Below, piece by piece: positions 25,155 through 37,240 of a stretch of DNA of 64,000 nt. The notes below the pieces were generated by a model that searched no databases, was not told the origin of the DNA, and worked only from the letters and a program-made list of their open reading frames with translations. Within the stretch, counting starts at the first letter, position 1. Each line of letters opens with the position of its first letter. Both the position numbers and the translations under genes were made by a program. The DNA comes from Apiotrichum sp. Y4204 (lineage: Eukaryota; Basidiomycota; Tremellomycetes; Trichosporonales; Trichosporonaceae), in NCBI GenBank assembly GCA_025531455.1, contig JAMYHL010000079.1, positions 62,001 to 126,000 on the forward strand. The letters run 5' to 3'.

Positions 25155-26288
25155 ATCCGTAGATGGTACATCTGATGCAGGTCATCTGGGTAGCTGGGAT
25201 AGACGGGCCTTCGAGAATCTGGAGGACACGAGGACAGGAAGCCGTACTTTCTCACGCAACGGACTTTGGTCAGAGATTGGCCTCGAGACAGCAGATTGCA
25301 GATAGACCGCAAGTTAAGGCCTGATGAAAAGTCTCGGCAGTGTTCACATGTGCCGGTGATACGTCCCTCAGGTCCATTTTATCCATTATCCCAGTTCTCA
25401 ACATCTCTCAACTCGTCTCTGGGTATCATTTGCCCTGGCGCTCCGCCTCACACCTCCCCCAGGACATGCCCATTTGAAGCCATCGGTTCAGACCAATGAT
25501 CCTTGAGACAGCCCGCTAGCGTCCTCACATTCCATGTAACGGGTATCGCTACGAACGCTAACTGCCGCGCTGCTCTATCACGGCTGCCCAGTTGCTCGGC
25601 ATATCAGTATCCCAGCCACCTCCCCGCGATATCCGCAGACGGCCGCGCACGACCGGCGGCACGAAATGGGAGCAACCCCACCCCACGGGAGAGCAGCGCA
25701 ACCCACTGCACCGAGCCAAGGGGCCAAGGGGCCTCCACCCGGCTTCCCCTGAGGCTAGAGTTCAGTACGTAGCCAGCCAGTGCCGTCGCGTACCCCGCCT
25801 CACCCCCTACTCCCCCTCCTCCGTCCCCAGCCTTCGTCCGTGTCCCCGCCGTTGCCCCGCATCGCTCCAGCCTACAAGCACTCGTTTGCTCGGTATCGTG
25901 CGTGGCAGTAGCCGGATGCAGAGGCAGCAATAGTAGTGGGAGTATGCTTGGCCATGATGGTGTTGCGCGGCGGGTGCTGGACAATCCTGGATCGTGGGCA
26001 TGTCCCCGCAACCCTTCTTCTGCTGATAGCCTTCGGCAAGTTTCGAGCCGAGATCGGCAACGCCGGGGCGCAAGGGTGCCACAAAGCTGGGGCGCCACAC
26101 GCACCTCAAACGAGCTTCGAGATGTTGTTCCGGGCCGACTTTGGGTGCATGCATTGCAAGCAGCACCAGTCCACGCCGTCATATTCTCGCGCACATTAAT
26201 CCTGTCTTCTCATCTTTTTTTCTCTTCTCCTGCTTCTGCTCTTGTTGTCGTTTTCTCTCCATCTCTAGTGTACGCCCACTCGCTCACC
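25155..26288. other. Intergenic, 1.1 kb
   Basis: Overlapping frames of 113-196 aa on both strands are Pro/Arg/Ser-rich and lack motifs. The last 100 bases are CT-rich and read as the promoter and leader of the acyl-CoA dehydrogenase gene. Confidence 0.5.
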
Positions 26289-28180
26289 ATGCTCCGCCTC
26301 GCCCCCATCACCCGCATTGCGCGCGTCGCCGTCCGCGGCAAGCGCACCTTCACGAGCTACAACGCCGCCGTCGCGGGCCTTACCCCCGACCAGGTCGAGG
26401 TGAGATTGGATTGATTGGGGAGACACAGTACGACGGTGCACGAATACTCACGCCCCCGCAGTTCCGTGAGACGGTACACAACTTTGCGCAGAAGGAGATT
26501 GCCCCGCGCGCCGCCGAGATTGACAAGACGAACAAGATGCCTGCTGTGAGTTGAATGGAGGTGCTGAAAGTGGCCGCGGTATGGATCGGGATGGGACGAT
26601 GGCAGTAATGATGGCAGTAATGCCCGTAATCCGCTCCGCGGGCGGGGAGCTGTGCGAGGCATTCGCGCCGTTCTCTAAAGCTGTCCCCGCATCCCGTTTC
26701 CCGTCGCTGGCTGTTGCGACCCGGCCATATTGGCTGAACCCCGATTCCTGTGTTTCTGAGCACGCACTGACACCCAGGACCTCTTCCCCAAGATGGGCGA
26801 GATGGGTCTTCTCGGCGTCACCGTCGACGAGGAGTACGGCGGTCTTGGTCTCGGCTACCTCGAGCACACTATCGCCATGGAGGGTGAGTAGACGATGGAG
26901 CTGGGGATGCCAGCTATGGATCGCGGGAGGTTTGCAACCTCTTGCTGTCCTCCAGCCTTGCCTTGCAGAAACTGACAGTCCAGAGATCTCGCGTGCTTCC
27001 GCGTCTGTTGGTCTTTCGTACGGTGTGAGTACTTTACGGCGCTGCGATTTGCACACTGTTGCGCTCGCGCGCCGCAGCGTCACTTGCACATACTGATTCC
27101 AGGCCCACTCGAACCTCATGGTCAACCAGCTGCGCCGCAACGGTAACGAGGAGCAGAAGCGCAAGTACCTCCCCAAGCTGCTGAGCGGTGAGCACGTTGG
27201 CTCGCTCGCCATGTCCGAGCCGAACTCGGGCTCGGACGTTGTCAGCATGCGCACGCGCGCCGAGCTCCAGGGCGACAAGTACATTATGAACGGCTCCAAG
27301 TGCTGGATCACCAACTCGCCCATCGCCAACACCTTCCTCATCTACGCCAAGAGCGAGAAGGTCGGCAAGCCCTCCAAGGAGATCACCGCCTTCATCCTCG
27401 AGAGGGACATGAAGGGCTTCTCCATCGGCGACTCGCTCGACAAGTTTGGCGTGAGTTGGACTATGGTATTGCCCCTGCACCTCAACTTACACTCCAGATG
27501 CGCGGTTCCCCCACCGCCGAGCTCTTCTTCGACAACGTCGAGGTCCCCGTTGAGAACCGCATCGGCGAGCCCGGAAGCGGCGCCAAGGTCCTGATGTCGG
27601 GTCTCGACTACGAGCGCCTCGTTCTTTCGGGTGGCCCCCTCGGTATCATGCAGGCGGCTCTTGACATGACCCTCAAGTACACGCACGAGCGCGAGCAGTT
27701 CGGCCAGCCGATCGCCGAGTTCCAGCTCATGCAGGGCAAGCTTGCCGACATGTACACCAAGCTCTCGGCCTCGCGCGCGTACGTCTACGCCGTTGCCCGC
27801 GCCGCCGACGCCGGCAAGGTGTCCCGCGAGGACTGCGCCGGCGCCATCCTCCTCGTCTCGGACCACGCCGTCGAGGTCTCCATGGACGCCCAGCAGTGCT
27901 TCGGTGGAAACGGCTACATCAACGGTGAGTGTGGACAGAAAACGGGGGCGAGCTTGGCGAGTTTGGCGGTCGCGCGATATCCGGGCGTGCCTCTCCAAGC
28001 TCTCACTTTGCCCTCAACATCCGTGCCGTTCATATCCGCTGACAACCAGAGTACGAGGTCGGCCGCCTGCTCCGCGACGCGCGCCTGTACACCGTCGGTG
28101 CCGGTACGCAGGAGATCCGCCGTGGTCTCATTGGCCGCATGTTCAACGAGGCCATCAAGGCCGGCAAGGAGTCGCTCTAA
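26289..28180 (+). CDS. IVD: Isovaleryl-CoA dehydrogenase, mitochondrial
   Basis: Seven exons (26289-26399, 26462-26545, 26778-26883, 26984-27024, 27103-27450, 27498-27924, 28050-28180) give about 415 aa. The flavoenzyme oxidises isovaleryl-CoA in leucine breakdown. Residues 1-25 are Arg-rich and lack acidic residues, fitting a mitochondrial presequence. Family features are [20 protein letters not shown] (FAD/substrate site), [40 protein letters not shown] and the C-terminal [19 protein letters not shown]. The Glu in [14 protein letters not shown] sits where IVD carries its unusual catalytic base, while the position used by medium-chain enzymes (YEG) is not Glu here. That pattern separates IVD from other acyl-CoA dehydrogenases. 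Exon 4 is 41 nt. Confidence 0.94.
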
Positions 28181-28739
28181 GAGAGCTCGAGTCGTGGAGA
28201 AGAGGGACGGACAGCACAGTCGGGAGAGATAGATCCATTCATCAGTAGGAAAACGGCGAGCATGCTACATGTACTTTAAACTACCGACGTGCGAAGAGCG
28301 ATCACAAGCAATCTTTGGGACACACGAAGACATCTGCAGCTTTTCCTCACTACCCCACTGCTCTCCTTCTGATAAAACGCACGTGCATCTGTGACTGGAT
28401 TACGGTGGGTCGCCCTGCTGCTGTAGTTGGATGAATGTTGTGTTGAACGAACGATGCGCGGTGCGCACAAGTGGGTGGAAACATGGAATGGGAGCGATGG
28501 AATAATGGTGGTGGTAATGGTGGTGTGGTAGGGATGAAATGGACAGGCCGACAATACACGGTGGAACGTGAATCGCGACGAACATGTTGAACATGTTGAA
28601 CATCTTGAACATGTTGAACAGCAGTTGTGTGCTGCCCGCCGCTGCAAGCCCTCGGAACCCAACTGAAAAACGCGCAAGCAACCCTCTCTCTCGTGAATCT
28701 CGGGGCACAACTCTCGACTCTTCTCGTTCCTCCTCACTC
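28181..28739. other. Intergenic between convergent IVD and PCT1
   Basis: Contains both 3' flanks and the GAACATGTT array described separately. No gene is supported. Confidence 0.5.
28580..28615. repeat. 9-bp minisatellite, unit GAACATGTT, 4 copies
   Basis: Units at 28580, 28589, 28598 (GAACATCTT) and 28607, followed by a partial GAACA. The unit contains the palindrome AACATGTT. It lies between the 3' ends of IVD and PCT1. Confidence 0.85.
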
Positions 28740-30533
28740 CTATGTACTGCTCTTCTTCTTGGCCTTGGCAGCCTTGGCGGCGGCCGCGAGCCGGCGCATG
28801 TTCCGGCGCTCGATGCTGCGGTCCGAGTCCCAGTCGACGTCGGCGGCCAGTAGGTCGGTTTGCCCGTTCTTCTCGAGCTTCGAGTCGAAGAACCCGTCGC
28901 GGTACCCGCGGACGATACGCTCCAGTAGGTCCGATGTCGAGATCGACGGCGTGCGGCGCGTTGGAAGGAACTTGCCTGTAGAGGTTAGTGACGCATCTCG
29001 GTGACGTATCTAGGGACTGGGATAGCGGGATGCTTGGCATTGTGTTGTGCGGCATGTGCGGCTAGCACGCCTCGCGTGGATGGTCGCGACAATCCAACAT
29101 GACCGAGTCACACCATCCCCGCCGTACTCACCCTCGCCCTTTACCCAGGCATACACGTCGTCATAGTCCTTGCTCGGGTAGACAAACTCGTCGTGGGCAA
29201 TGTAGTCGATCTCGTACTTGTCCATCCACTCCTGGTCGACGACCCACGGGGCGTCGGGGAGAACCTCGTCGGCCCAGCGGCAGTGGCGGACGGCCTCGCA
29301 GCGCTCGGCGTGAGTCATGGCCGGGGCCGACTTGGAGTTGGCACACAGCTCGTCCGAGCACACGCCGACGAGGAGCTGGACGTGCGGGAAGGACAGCTTG
29401 GCCTGGCGGAGCTGCATCGCGTGGCCAAAGTGGAAGAGATCGTACACGCCGTCGGCGTAGATGCGCACCGGCCTGCCCTCGGGAGGCGGGTTGGTCCTCC
29501 ACCAGCGCTCCACGCCGTCCTCTGCCCCCTTGCCGTCGATCGCGCGCTGGACAAATGCGCGAATGTTCTCTTCGCTCAGTTCCACGGGGCGCGTGTACAT
29601 CCTGGGCGGGCCGGCTGCGCTCGCGCTGTTGGGTCCCTGTTCGTGTGCGCGGTACGGGTGCGCAAGCGACTCGGAATCGGCGACAAGGACATCGGTAGGA
29701 CGCTCATACAGCCCCGAAGTCTCCACGGACAGCTGGGCGCGCGAAGGCTTCGGCGTCGGTGCGCGGTGGTTCGTGTTGCCCGCCGGAGTGGGCGACGAGG
29801 GCCGGCGGAAGTGCGAGTGTGACGCGGAGTGAACCGGAGTGTTGCCGATCGTGGACGACGACTCAATGTCACCGTCGTATCTGCTGTCAGAAGCATGTAC
29901 AGGTTATGGCTGAGCAAAAGGAGCGTGAGACGCCACGGAACGCCTCAACTGCTCCATGTGTGTCCCAGGCCGTTCCACAGGCCCATGGGGTCCCTCTGCC
30001 ACGGTGCACCATCGTCCCCGGGCAACAACTCACGTCGGGGACTCGAGGCCCTCGTTTTCACTCGCGTCGCGCTTGTCGCCCCGGCGCATGATGAGAGGCG
30101 CAACGTTCGCGGGCATGCCGCTGTGCAGGGGAGTCGCGGAGGTGATACGGGGTGATGAGGCGGCCGAGGCCGAGAGCGACGGGGGGTTGGCCGAGGTCAT
30201 CGAGGCGACATCGGACACGTCGTTGTCTGGAGAGCCAGAGTGAAAGGTGTCGTATCATTAGTATGAGGATCGCATTCGGGATAAGAAGTGAGGATGCGGC
30301 CGTGGGGACAGCGGATGTCGCGGATCGTCATCGAGCCATAAGAATCACAGAGATAAACCGCCGATAGCACAAACCAAAGAGATATCGTCAGCAGCAATAA
30401 CGACCGCGCACGATCGAAACTCACCCTCCTCGCTGGCGTCCTGCGAGCTGTCGGGATCACGCCCGCGGCGGCCCTCGACGCGTCCGTCCTGCCTCCTGTG
30501 CCGCTTGGGCTGCGCAGCAATCGTGGCCGACAT
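28740..30533 (-). CDS. PCT1: Choline-phosphate cytidylyltransferase
   Basis: Minus-strand exons 30425-30533, 30034-30226, 29132-29880 and 28740-28975 give about 428 aa (yeast Pct1 424). The enzyme makes CDP-choline, the rate-limiting step of the Kennedy pathway to phosphatidylcholine, at nuclear and ER membranes. The N-terminal 200 residues are Ser/Arg-rich and disordered. The nucleotidyltransferase core starts at RIYADGVYDLFHFGHAMQLR with the HxGH motif. It continues through LLVGVCSDELC, HAERCEAVRHCRWADEV and IDYIAHDEF. It ends in RTPSISTS, a variant of the family's RTEGISTS signature. A short basic/amphipathic tail (ERRNMRRLAAAAKAAKAKKK) may serve membrane binding. Splice sites were chosen by phase and family alignment from memory. 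Confidence 0.92.
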
Positions 30534-31480
30534 GGTGGGTGTGTGGGATGGGGAAAGGGAGGGGGGGTGCGAGTGGATTCGCTGTAGATTTTAGTCGTCG
30601 GGCTAGTGTCGAGAGATGGACAGAGCGACGAGAAGATTGTCTTGTGGCCTGGTGTGGATGTGGTTCGAAGCTCGGGGGGAGGTTGTAGTAATGGGAGTGA
30701 GTGAGTGATGGAAGTGGGTTTCGGATATTTGGCTTTGGGGGGAGAAAGGAAAGGCAAAAGAGCCCTGGGCGCGGGCGCGGAGCAGGGCGGAAAGCAGGGA
30801 AAGCCAAGGCTGGGACTTTGGCTGGACTGGACGTGGGACACTTTTCGTGTCAGGATGACGGGGGGGGGGGTGGATCCACAGGAATTGTGGAAACTACTTT
30901 GAAGCGATATTGCCAGAATGGACACGAAAAAAAAAGTGGAATGATAGCAGATACATGAATGCATGCCACGACGACAGATTTAAAAATCCCTCTCTTTCTT
31001 TCAGTGGCGACGGCGCTGCAAGGTGCTGGGCGCGTTGAGGTGTGGAATCTGGATGTTGTTGGCCCGAGCGAGGTGCGCTGTGGACGATGATGACGGTGGG
31101 GCGGGCGGAGATGGGGTTGATGGGCCCGGCTACGGAGTGACGGAGGGAGAAAGGGGGGCCAAAGCCGAGGAAGAGCCGAGAGAAGGTGATGCTGCCTTTG
31201 TGCTTCTGTGGTGGCCAATGACGTATCATTGCATGGCAATCCAGCCATGGCAACGATTCTGCGCAGATTGATTCCGTCTACACAGTCGCGCCTATGGCCT
31301 TTATTTAACTCTTTCTTTATGTGCCCCAAAAGGCAGAAATGCTATTCAGCAATTTAGGCCTGCGACTATTCTTGTCCAACGCTGTAAACAAACACGAGAA
31401 CATGAACACAAACAACAATAAACCACACAACAGACTTTCCCAAACATTTTACTCTCCGCCCCATTCACAGCACGACCACG
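30534..31480. promoter_or_regulatory. Divergent promoter region PCT1 / SPC24
   Basis: 947 bp between two start codons. The PCT1 side is strongly CT-rich on the minus strand (30545-30860), like other leaders here. A G-run lies at about 30859-30870. No coding signal seen. Confidence 0.5.
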
Positions 31481-32249
31481 ATGGAAACAAGCATCGACTC
31501 GTCCTTCCGCTCCGACTCGGGCGAGCAGCCGTGCCGTATCCTGATGACGGTGATGCAGAACTCGCGCGAGCTAATCGACGCTGCCGACGAGCTCAACGAC
31601 ATAAAGGCCGCCGAGGACGCCGTGCTCAAAAAAGACGACGAGCGCGCCGTCGTCGTGGATAAACTCCAGGAGGAGCTGCGTCGTGAGTTACTAGCTGAAT
31701 ATACTGTGCAGCTCCGTCCTTCAGTTATTAGCTGCCAATCTCTTTCCGCAACTGACCCCAGTCCTGGCCGCCCAATACCAGTCTGCGGCGGCCGCCGCAC
31801 AACGGCCAAAGGGCACGCCGAGCGCGGCGGAGCACGAGGCCCACGTACGCGACCTCGAGCAGCGGCAGTACGCGATTGGCAAGGCGTTGAACGAGGAGCA
31901 GGGCGCGGTCGCGCGGCGCGAGGTGGAGATTGGGCGCGCAAAGGCCGAACGAGATGAGGTGCGGCGCTGGGATCCGACCGAGAATGTCGGGACCGAAGCG
32001 CATGTGTGAGTTTGGAGCTGGGGGTATGGGAGTATGAGGGTATGGGCTGACGACAAGGCTGAGACTGAAGATCTTTGAGGAACTCGGGTTCAAGCTCCTC
32101 GAGGACCGGCCGGCCAAGATCCTTATCCGTGAGTGTTGATTTGGGGTTAGCTGACGGAAGGTAATGACGCACGACCCGATTTGCACGTCGAGACTGTTGG
32201 TGCGGACAGGGTGCGGTCTGCCAACTTGTTATGGGAGTATGCGAGCTAG
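31481..32249 (+). CDS. SPC24: Kinetochore protein Spc24 (Ndc80 complex)
   Basis: Exons 31481-31682, 31762-32005, 32058-32128 and 32161-32249 give 201 aa, the typical length. Spc24 pairs with Spc25 to tie the Ndc80 complex to the inner kinetochore. The N-terminus ILMTVMQNSRELIDAADELND is followed by a long charged coiled coil to about residue 140. The C-terminal globular domain begins at LRLKIFEELGFKLLED and ends DRVRSANLLWEYAS. The pattern of a short globular RWD-like end after a coiled coil, and the LKIFEELGF motif, support the call. The last intron is 32 nt (32129-32160). Confidence 0.85.
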
Positions 32250-32998
32250 AGCGTAGTTGTACTGTTTGTATAGTATGTTTAATCTTGGACCAGAGAGTGA
32301 CAGGAAGAAGAACATTAAGTAGCTGAGCGTCCTGAATAAATGGGTTCCGAAGTTCACTAATACTATACTAACTCCTATCTCGAGCCCGAGACGATGACGC
32401 CCGGGCGACGATCGCCATGCCGATGAGCCTCTCTCGGAACACGGATTCCTGCAGTATGTTGCAGAAGTCACATGTCACCTCACAATGTCGAGCATGAGAA
32501 GCTCACTCGTGTCAGTACTCCTCTCTCTCTCTATTTCATTCACATCATGCCCGCATCTGCAACAGTACCAGCTGGTGGCGGTTGAAGCCATACATTGATT
32601 AACCAAAGAGCCAACCCTAAACAAATACAGTATTGAGATCTATGTAGTGGCTGGCGGGGTATGCACCGGCCTGGCCGACAGTCCTCTTAGGTGCAGGACT
32701 AGGGGGCACTAAGCACGACGGCTGTGTTTGGACAGCTGAGGCCGATGGAGTTTATGCGTTGGGTGCCGCCATCCGCCGCCCAACTCGGGTCGGGTCGGTG
32801 GAGGGGCCGGGTAACTTGTCTACCGAGGGAATGTGTTATGCTGTGGGGGTATCGATGAGGGAGTGTAGAGGGCGTGCGAGGTGGAACTCGCGCGTGGGGC
32901 CCGTGCGCGGGCGTCCCAATGATGGTGGTGATGTGCGGTGGATAGAGGGGACAAAAGGGTGATCAAGCAAGGGTCTCAACAGGAAACTGTTACAACAT
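32250..32998. other. Intergenic between convergent SPC24 and SAM synthetase
   Basis: 749 bases without coding signal. A short CT dinucleotide run lies near 32520. Confidence 0.5.
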
Positions 32999-34552
32999 TT
33001 AGAGCTTGAGCTGCTTGGGCTTCTCCCAGCTGTACTCGGGGTTGCCAAAGTGGCCGTAAGAGGCGGTCTGGTGGTAGATGGGCTTCTGGAGCTCGAGCTC
33101 GCGGACAATGACACCGGGGCGGAGGTCCCAGTTCTTGCGGATGATCTCGACGAGCTCGGCGTCCGACTTCTTGCCGGTGCCGTAGGTGTCGACGTAGATC
33201 GAGAGGGGCTCAGCGACACCAATGGCGTACGAGAGCTGGACGAGGCAGCGGCGGGCGAGGCCGGCGGCAACGAGCGACTTGGCGATCCAACGGGCAGTGT
33301 AGGCAGCCGAGCGGTCGACCTTGGAGAAGTCCTTGCCGGAGAAGGCACCACCACCGTGGGCACCCCAGCCACCGTAGGTGTCGACAATGATCTTACGGCC
33401 AGTAAGACCAGCGTCACCCTGGGGACCACCGATAACGAAGCGGCCGGAAGGCTGGATGTGGTAGATGACGTTCTCGTCAAGGAGGTTCTTGGGGATGACC
33501 TTCTTGATGATCTTCTCGAGGATCTGGTCACGGAGGTCCTCGGTGGTGATCTCCTCGGCGTGCTGGGTCGAGATAACGACGGTGTCGACACGGAGGGGGA
33601 TCATGGCGCCAGACTCGTCCTTCTTGTACTCGACGGTGACCTGGGTCTTCGAGTCGGGGCGGAGCCAGCCCATGGAGCCGTCACGGCGGGCAGCGGCCAT
33701 GGCGGCGTTGAGCTTGTGGGCAAGCATGATGGTGAGGGGCATGAACTCGGGGGTCTCGTCGGTAGCGTAACCGAACCTGAAGAGGCGTTAGCCAATATCG
33801 GGGAGAGGATAGAGCAAGGGAAGGTCTGTGCGCGCGGGGAAAAAAAGTTACTCTGAAGCGACAGACACATCGACCCATCTCGCCTGATACTCACATGATA
33901 CCCTGGTCACCGGCACCGTGGTTCTCGAGGGAGCCGTGGTCGAGACCCTGGGCAATGTCGGGCGACTGCTGCTCAATGGCGACGAGGACGTTGCAGGTCT
34001 TGTAGTCGAAGCCCTTGTCCGAGTGGTCGTAGCCAATCTTCTTGATGGTGTCACGGATGACCTGCTGGTAGTCGACGCGAGCCTTGGTGGTGATCTCGCC
34101 GAAGACCATAATCATACCAGTCTTGGAGGCGGTCTCGCAGGCAACCTTCGAGTTGGGGTCCTGAGGGTCAGCAATGGTCTGCAAGGGCACGTCGAGCTGC
34201 AGCAGCCAAACTGCTCCCCAAGCGCTCACGTACCTCGGCAAGGCAGGCATCGAGAATGGCGTCCGAGACCTGGTCACAGATCTTGTCGGGGTGGCCCTCA
34301 CCGACCGACTCGGAGGTGAAGAGGAAGCTGGACGTGTCAGCGGATGAAGGCGAAGGTGGCATTCGTGGGGGAAGAAACGTGTGCGGCGCGTCGTTCCGGC
34401 GTCAAGTCAAGCGTCGACGTGGTAATATTTTTCACCACTGACGCTCACATTGTCCGGCGGCGCGACGACGAGCAGAGAAAGAGGAGTGGATGCGATACTC
34501 ACTGGCCAGGGGCGAGCTGGCGGACGGGGCCGGAACCGTTGGCAGAGGTCAT
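32999..34552 (-). CDS. SAM2: S-adenosylmethionine synthetase
   Basis: Minus-strand exons 34503-34552, 34234-34327, 33895-34160 and 32999-33776 give 395 aa. The enzyme makes S-adenosylmethionine from ATP and methionine. All family landmarks are present: [20 protein letters not shown] (ATP and Mg binding), the hexapeptide GAGDQG followed by [31 protein letters not shown], and the C-terminal region ending [12 protein letters not shown]. The first splice joins CA with C to create the His of GHFLF. The highly biased codon use creates long antisense frames (33050-33856), which are shadows. Confidence 0.97.
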
Positions 34553-36840
34553 TTTGTCTACTAAACAACTAGATTTGGGGGTGGGGTTGGGAAAGAAGAA
34601 GAAAAGAAGAAGAGCAAAGAATGAGATGGGAATGGGATATAAAAGAAATCTGTCGCTGACTGGGGGGAGGAAAATGGTGGAAGGGGGAGGAGCAGAGGAG
34701 AGGAAAGGAAGGGGAGGGAAGGGGAAGAGAGGAGAGAAAGGAAAAATACCCAATGCCAGCCAATGCCTGCGCGCCCACTCCCCCCATATCCCATAAGAGG
34801 GTCGTCACTCACTATCAGTACAAGCATCGTCTCCAACATGCCAGCAATGGTAATCATATTCGTCGCCCCCGTTACCAGTTCCATACAAAGTTCCTACTCA
34901 CATACAAAAAAATTGTTATCCGTCTGACCCTGGATCATGATTTTTTTCCGGTGTGCACGTTTACATCTGCGACGCTACTACGCGCACCATACGATGTACG
35001 ATTGTTCCTCGCTGCCACGCTGTCCGCCGTAAGCCCCCTCTGTAGCCCTTAACTGGCAGCTTGTAGTCGTGGTAGCTTGTTTGTGGTCCCGGAGCTTATC
35101 CAGCCTGGCCGCTGGTCTCATGGTCTTACTCGGCGGCGACGCGGCGGCTACGCGTGGGGTGGTCCGGTGGTGGCATCGCAGCACGCAGCACGCCATCGAT
35201 TATCGTCCGACTCCTAATTTTATTACAAAATTTTGATCCCGCTGTCCCCTCCAGAACGGGGGTGGCGTGTGTGGTTGGCTCTGGTGGTGCGCGTGGTGCG
35301 CGGGGGTGGCAAAAATCCATCCGCCCTGAAGAGCCCGAAAGAGCGACGAGTCCGTCGCGATCCCATGGCCATCGCTGCATCGTCCATGCCAGAATACCAG
35401 ACGCCTCACGAGATGCACGTTCCACCCATTGTTTGGTGGCCTTGCCAGCCTGTAGCCTATGGCGTACGGCCCTCCAGGTCTCTTGTGGACCTATGGAGCT
35501 GGTCGCCACCATTGGCCGAGTGCCGGATCACTGGAGGTGATTGCTGGCTGAGATGCCCGCGCGACGCCTGAACCCGATTATCCCCGACCACCGTCTCCTC
35601 ATGCCATGCCGAGCCGGCACCTCGGCTATGGGTATCGCTGATTGCATTCCGTTGCCAGTTTCCAGCTTCCAGCGAGGCACACTGGTCGGGCAGTGTGCAG
35701 CACCCTCACCTGTCTAGCACCAATATGCCAGAGCCAGCAACGGTGCCAGCACGACACACGCGAGCTGCAAGCTTACCCGCCAGATTCCCAGCACGAAACG
35801 TATGATCGCAGATGGCGAATCTCGTGCTTATCGATTACTCGCGTGGGTTATCTCCTGCCCGTATGCCCGTGCCTTCAATCTGGGGCAGAGTCTCAGCCCG
35901 AGCGTTGACCCACTGACCTGTTACACCACTCAGTCCAAGCAAACAATCGTCAGAGACATGACACACAGAATCTCCGAAACTGCCAAGCGCCGTAGACGCG
36001 TTCAGCGTTTCTCTCGTCGCCGATCGCGTGGAAGGTTGTGGAAATCCAATGTTGCGGCAGGAGGACGGTTGTTGGCGCTGTCTGTCTCAGCCATCGTGCC
36101 ACGCCGGCCACGGCCGATTCCGAAAGTGGTGCGCTGCATGCGCTGAACACCAAGGACCGAGCCTCCTCCCCATCACCGAGGACCAATGCAGACCACAGTG
36201 ATGCGGCCACGCGGCCAACGAGCACAGACCGGGACCGCGTCCCGGGATCTCGGGGCTGGAGCGTCGGCACCTGGCCATCTGCTTTCATCGTCGGATGAAA
36301 CTCATCGCCTTCTGATCACTGGCGACTTGGTTGATCCGCCTGGATTGGGGGGCTCGCGGGCCCGTGGCGCGTTCCCTGCCCACAGGATGCTCGTCGGGGT
36401 CGACTTGTCCGCGTGATGGCCGTTCCGAGTGTACCGCTTGCAGAGCTTGGCGAGCGTCGCCGTCCGCAGCTGATGAGTTGTGGAGCGTCATGGGAACTGC
36501 AGGGAGCCTGACATCGGGGAGGATCTGCAGATCTGTGATACTCGACTATCCTCCGATCTTCGGGGATTGGCAGACGGTGAATCCGTGGATTCGCATATCG
36601 ACCTGTTGATCTGTTGACCTGTTGACCTGTTGACCTGTTGACCTGTTGAAGTGACTTCTGATCTGTGATCGTTCTGATTAATTGTGAACGACAGATTAAT
36701 CAGCGTATGGGAAGGCGCGGATACAGCCGTGACCATCAGAGACCCCTTCTCACTCGCTTCGCCACCATCTAAACCTCGCTTCATCAGAAGACACCAGTGG
36801 GCGAAGCACTCCAATAGTCAAAGGTCTTGCGAGGCTCAAC
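34553..36840. other. Gene-poor region, 2.3 kb
   Basis: The part next to the SAM synthetase start (34553-34760) is a long CT-rich leader on the minus strand. Beyond that, no frame has motifs, codon bias or a splice chain. It contains the CTGTTGAC array at 36603-36650. Confidence 0.5.
36603..36650. repeat. 8-bp minisatellite, unit CTGTTGAC, 6 copies
   Basis: Six head-to-tail 8-mers; the first ends in T and the last in A instead of C. It lies about 200 bases before the hairpin-rich stretch. Confidence 0.9.
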
Positions 36841-36847
36841 GGAGGTC

Positions 36848-37240
36848 CACGGGCGCTCTAGCCCGTGAGTCTGTCACCTGACCCTCCTAAACAACGGACC
36901 TACCTCCAACCTAACGTTCGTGACAGTTTAACGATACCCGCTCACAGGAGCCGTGAGGGGCCCGCCGTGATCCGTGTCTTCAAACGCGTCTGGAACGCGT
37001 TTGGAGCCGTTAAAGGCAAGCAAGTTAAAACTTGACCCATGGTGCAGGTCAAACGTCGGACCTGCTCCAAGGTGGGCAGTCTTCCGCGAGTTAAAGAGAA
37101 TCGATACTCTGGAACGGTGTCCGGAACACTGGGCCAGAAGTTGAGAACCGAATTCTACAATGCGGCAGCGGGGACAGCCTTAATCCATCAAGGCTGAGGG
37201 AGACCCTCGCATGAGCTACAGGTCAAACGTCGGACCTGCT
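36848..37240. other. Hairpin-dense stretch with a repeated 22-nt hairpin; possible structured RNA or element end
   Basis: Perfect stems seen by eye are: CACGGGC/GCCCGTG (36848-36867, 6-nt loop); CAAACGCGT/ACGCGTTTG (36981-37003, 5-nt loop, extendable by a U-G and an A-U pair); GCAGGTC/GACCTGC (37044-37065); CAGCCTT/AAGGCTG (37175-37196); GAGGG/CCCTC (37196-37208); and CAGGTC/GACCTG (37219-37238). The GGTC hairpins at 37045-37066 and 37219-37240 are identical over 22 nt including the loop. No open frame explains this. I do not recognise a U snRNA, RNase P/MRP, SRP, tRNA or group I intron. Function and strand are unknown. Confidence 0.4.

Noticed and set aside
33050..33856. 268-aa antisense frame opposite SAM synthetase
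   Set aside because: Shadow of a highly biased gene; composition is Asp/Gly/Val/Leu only.
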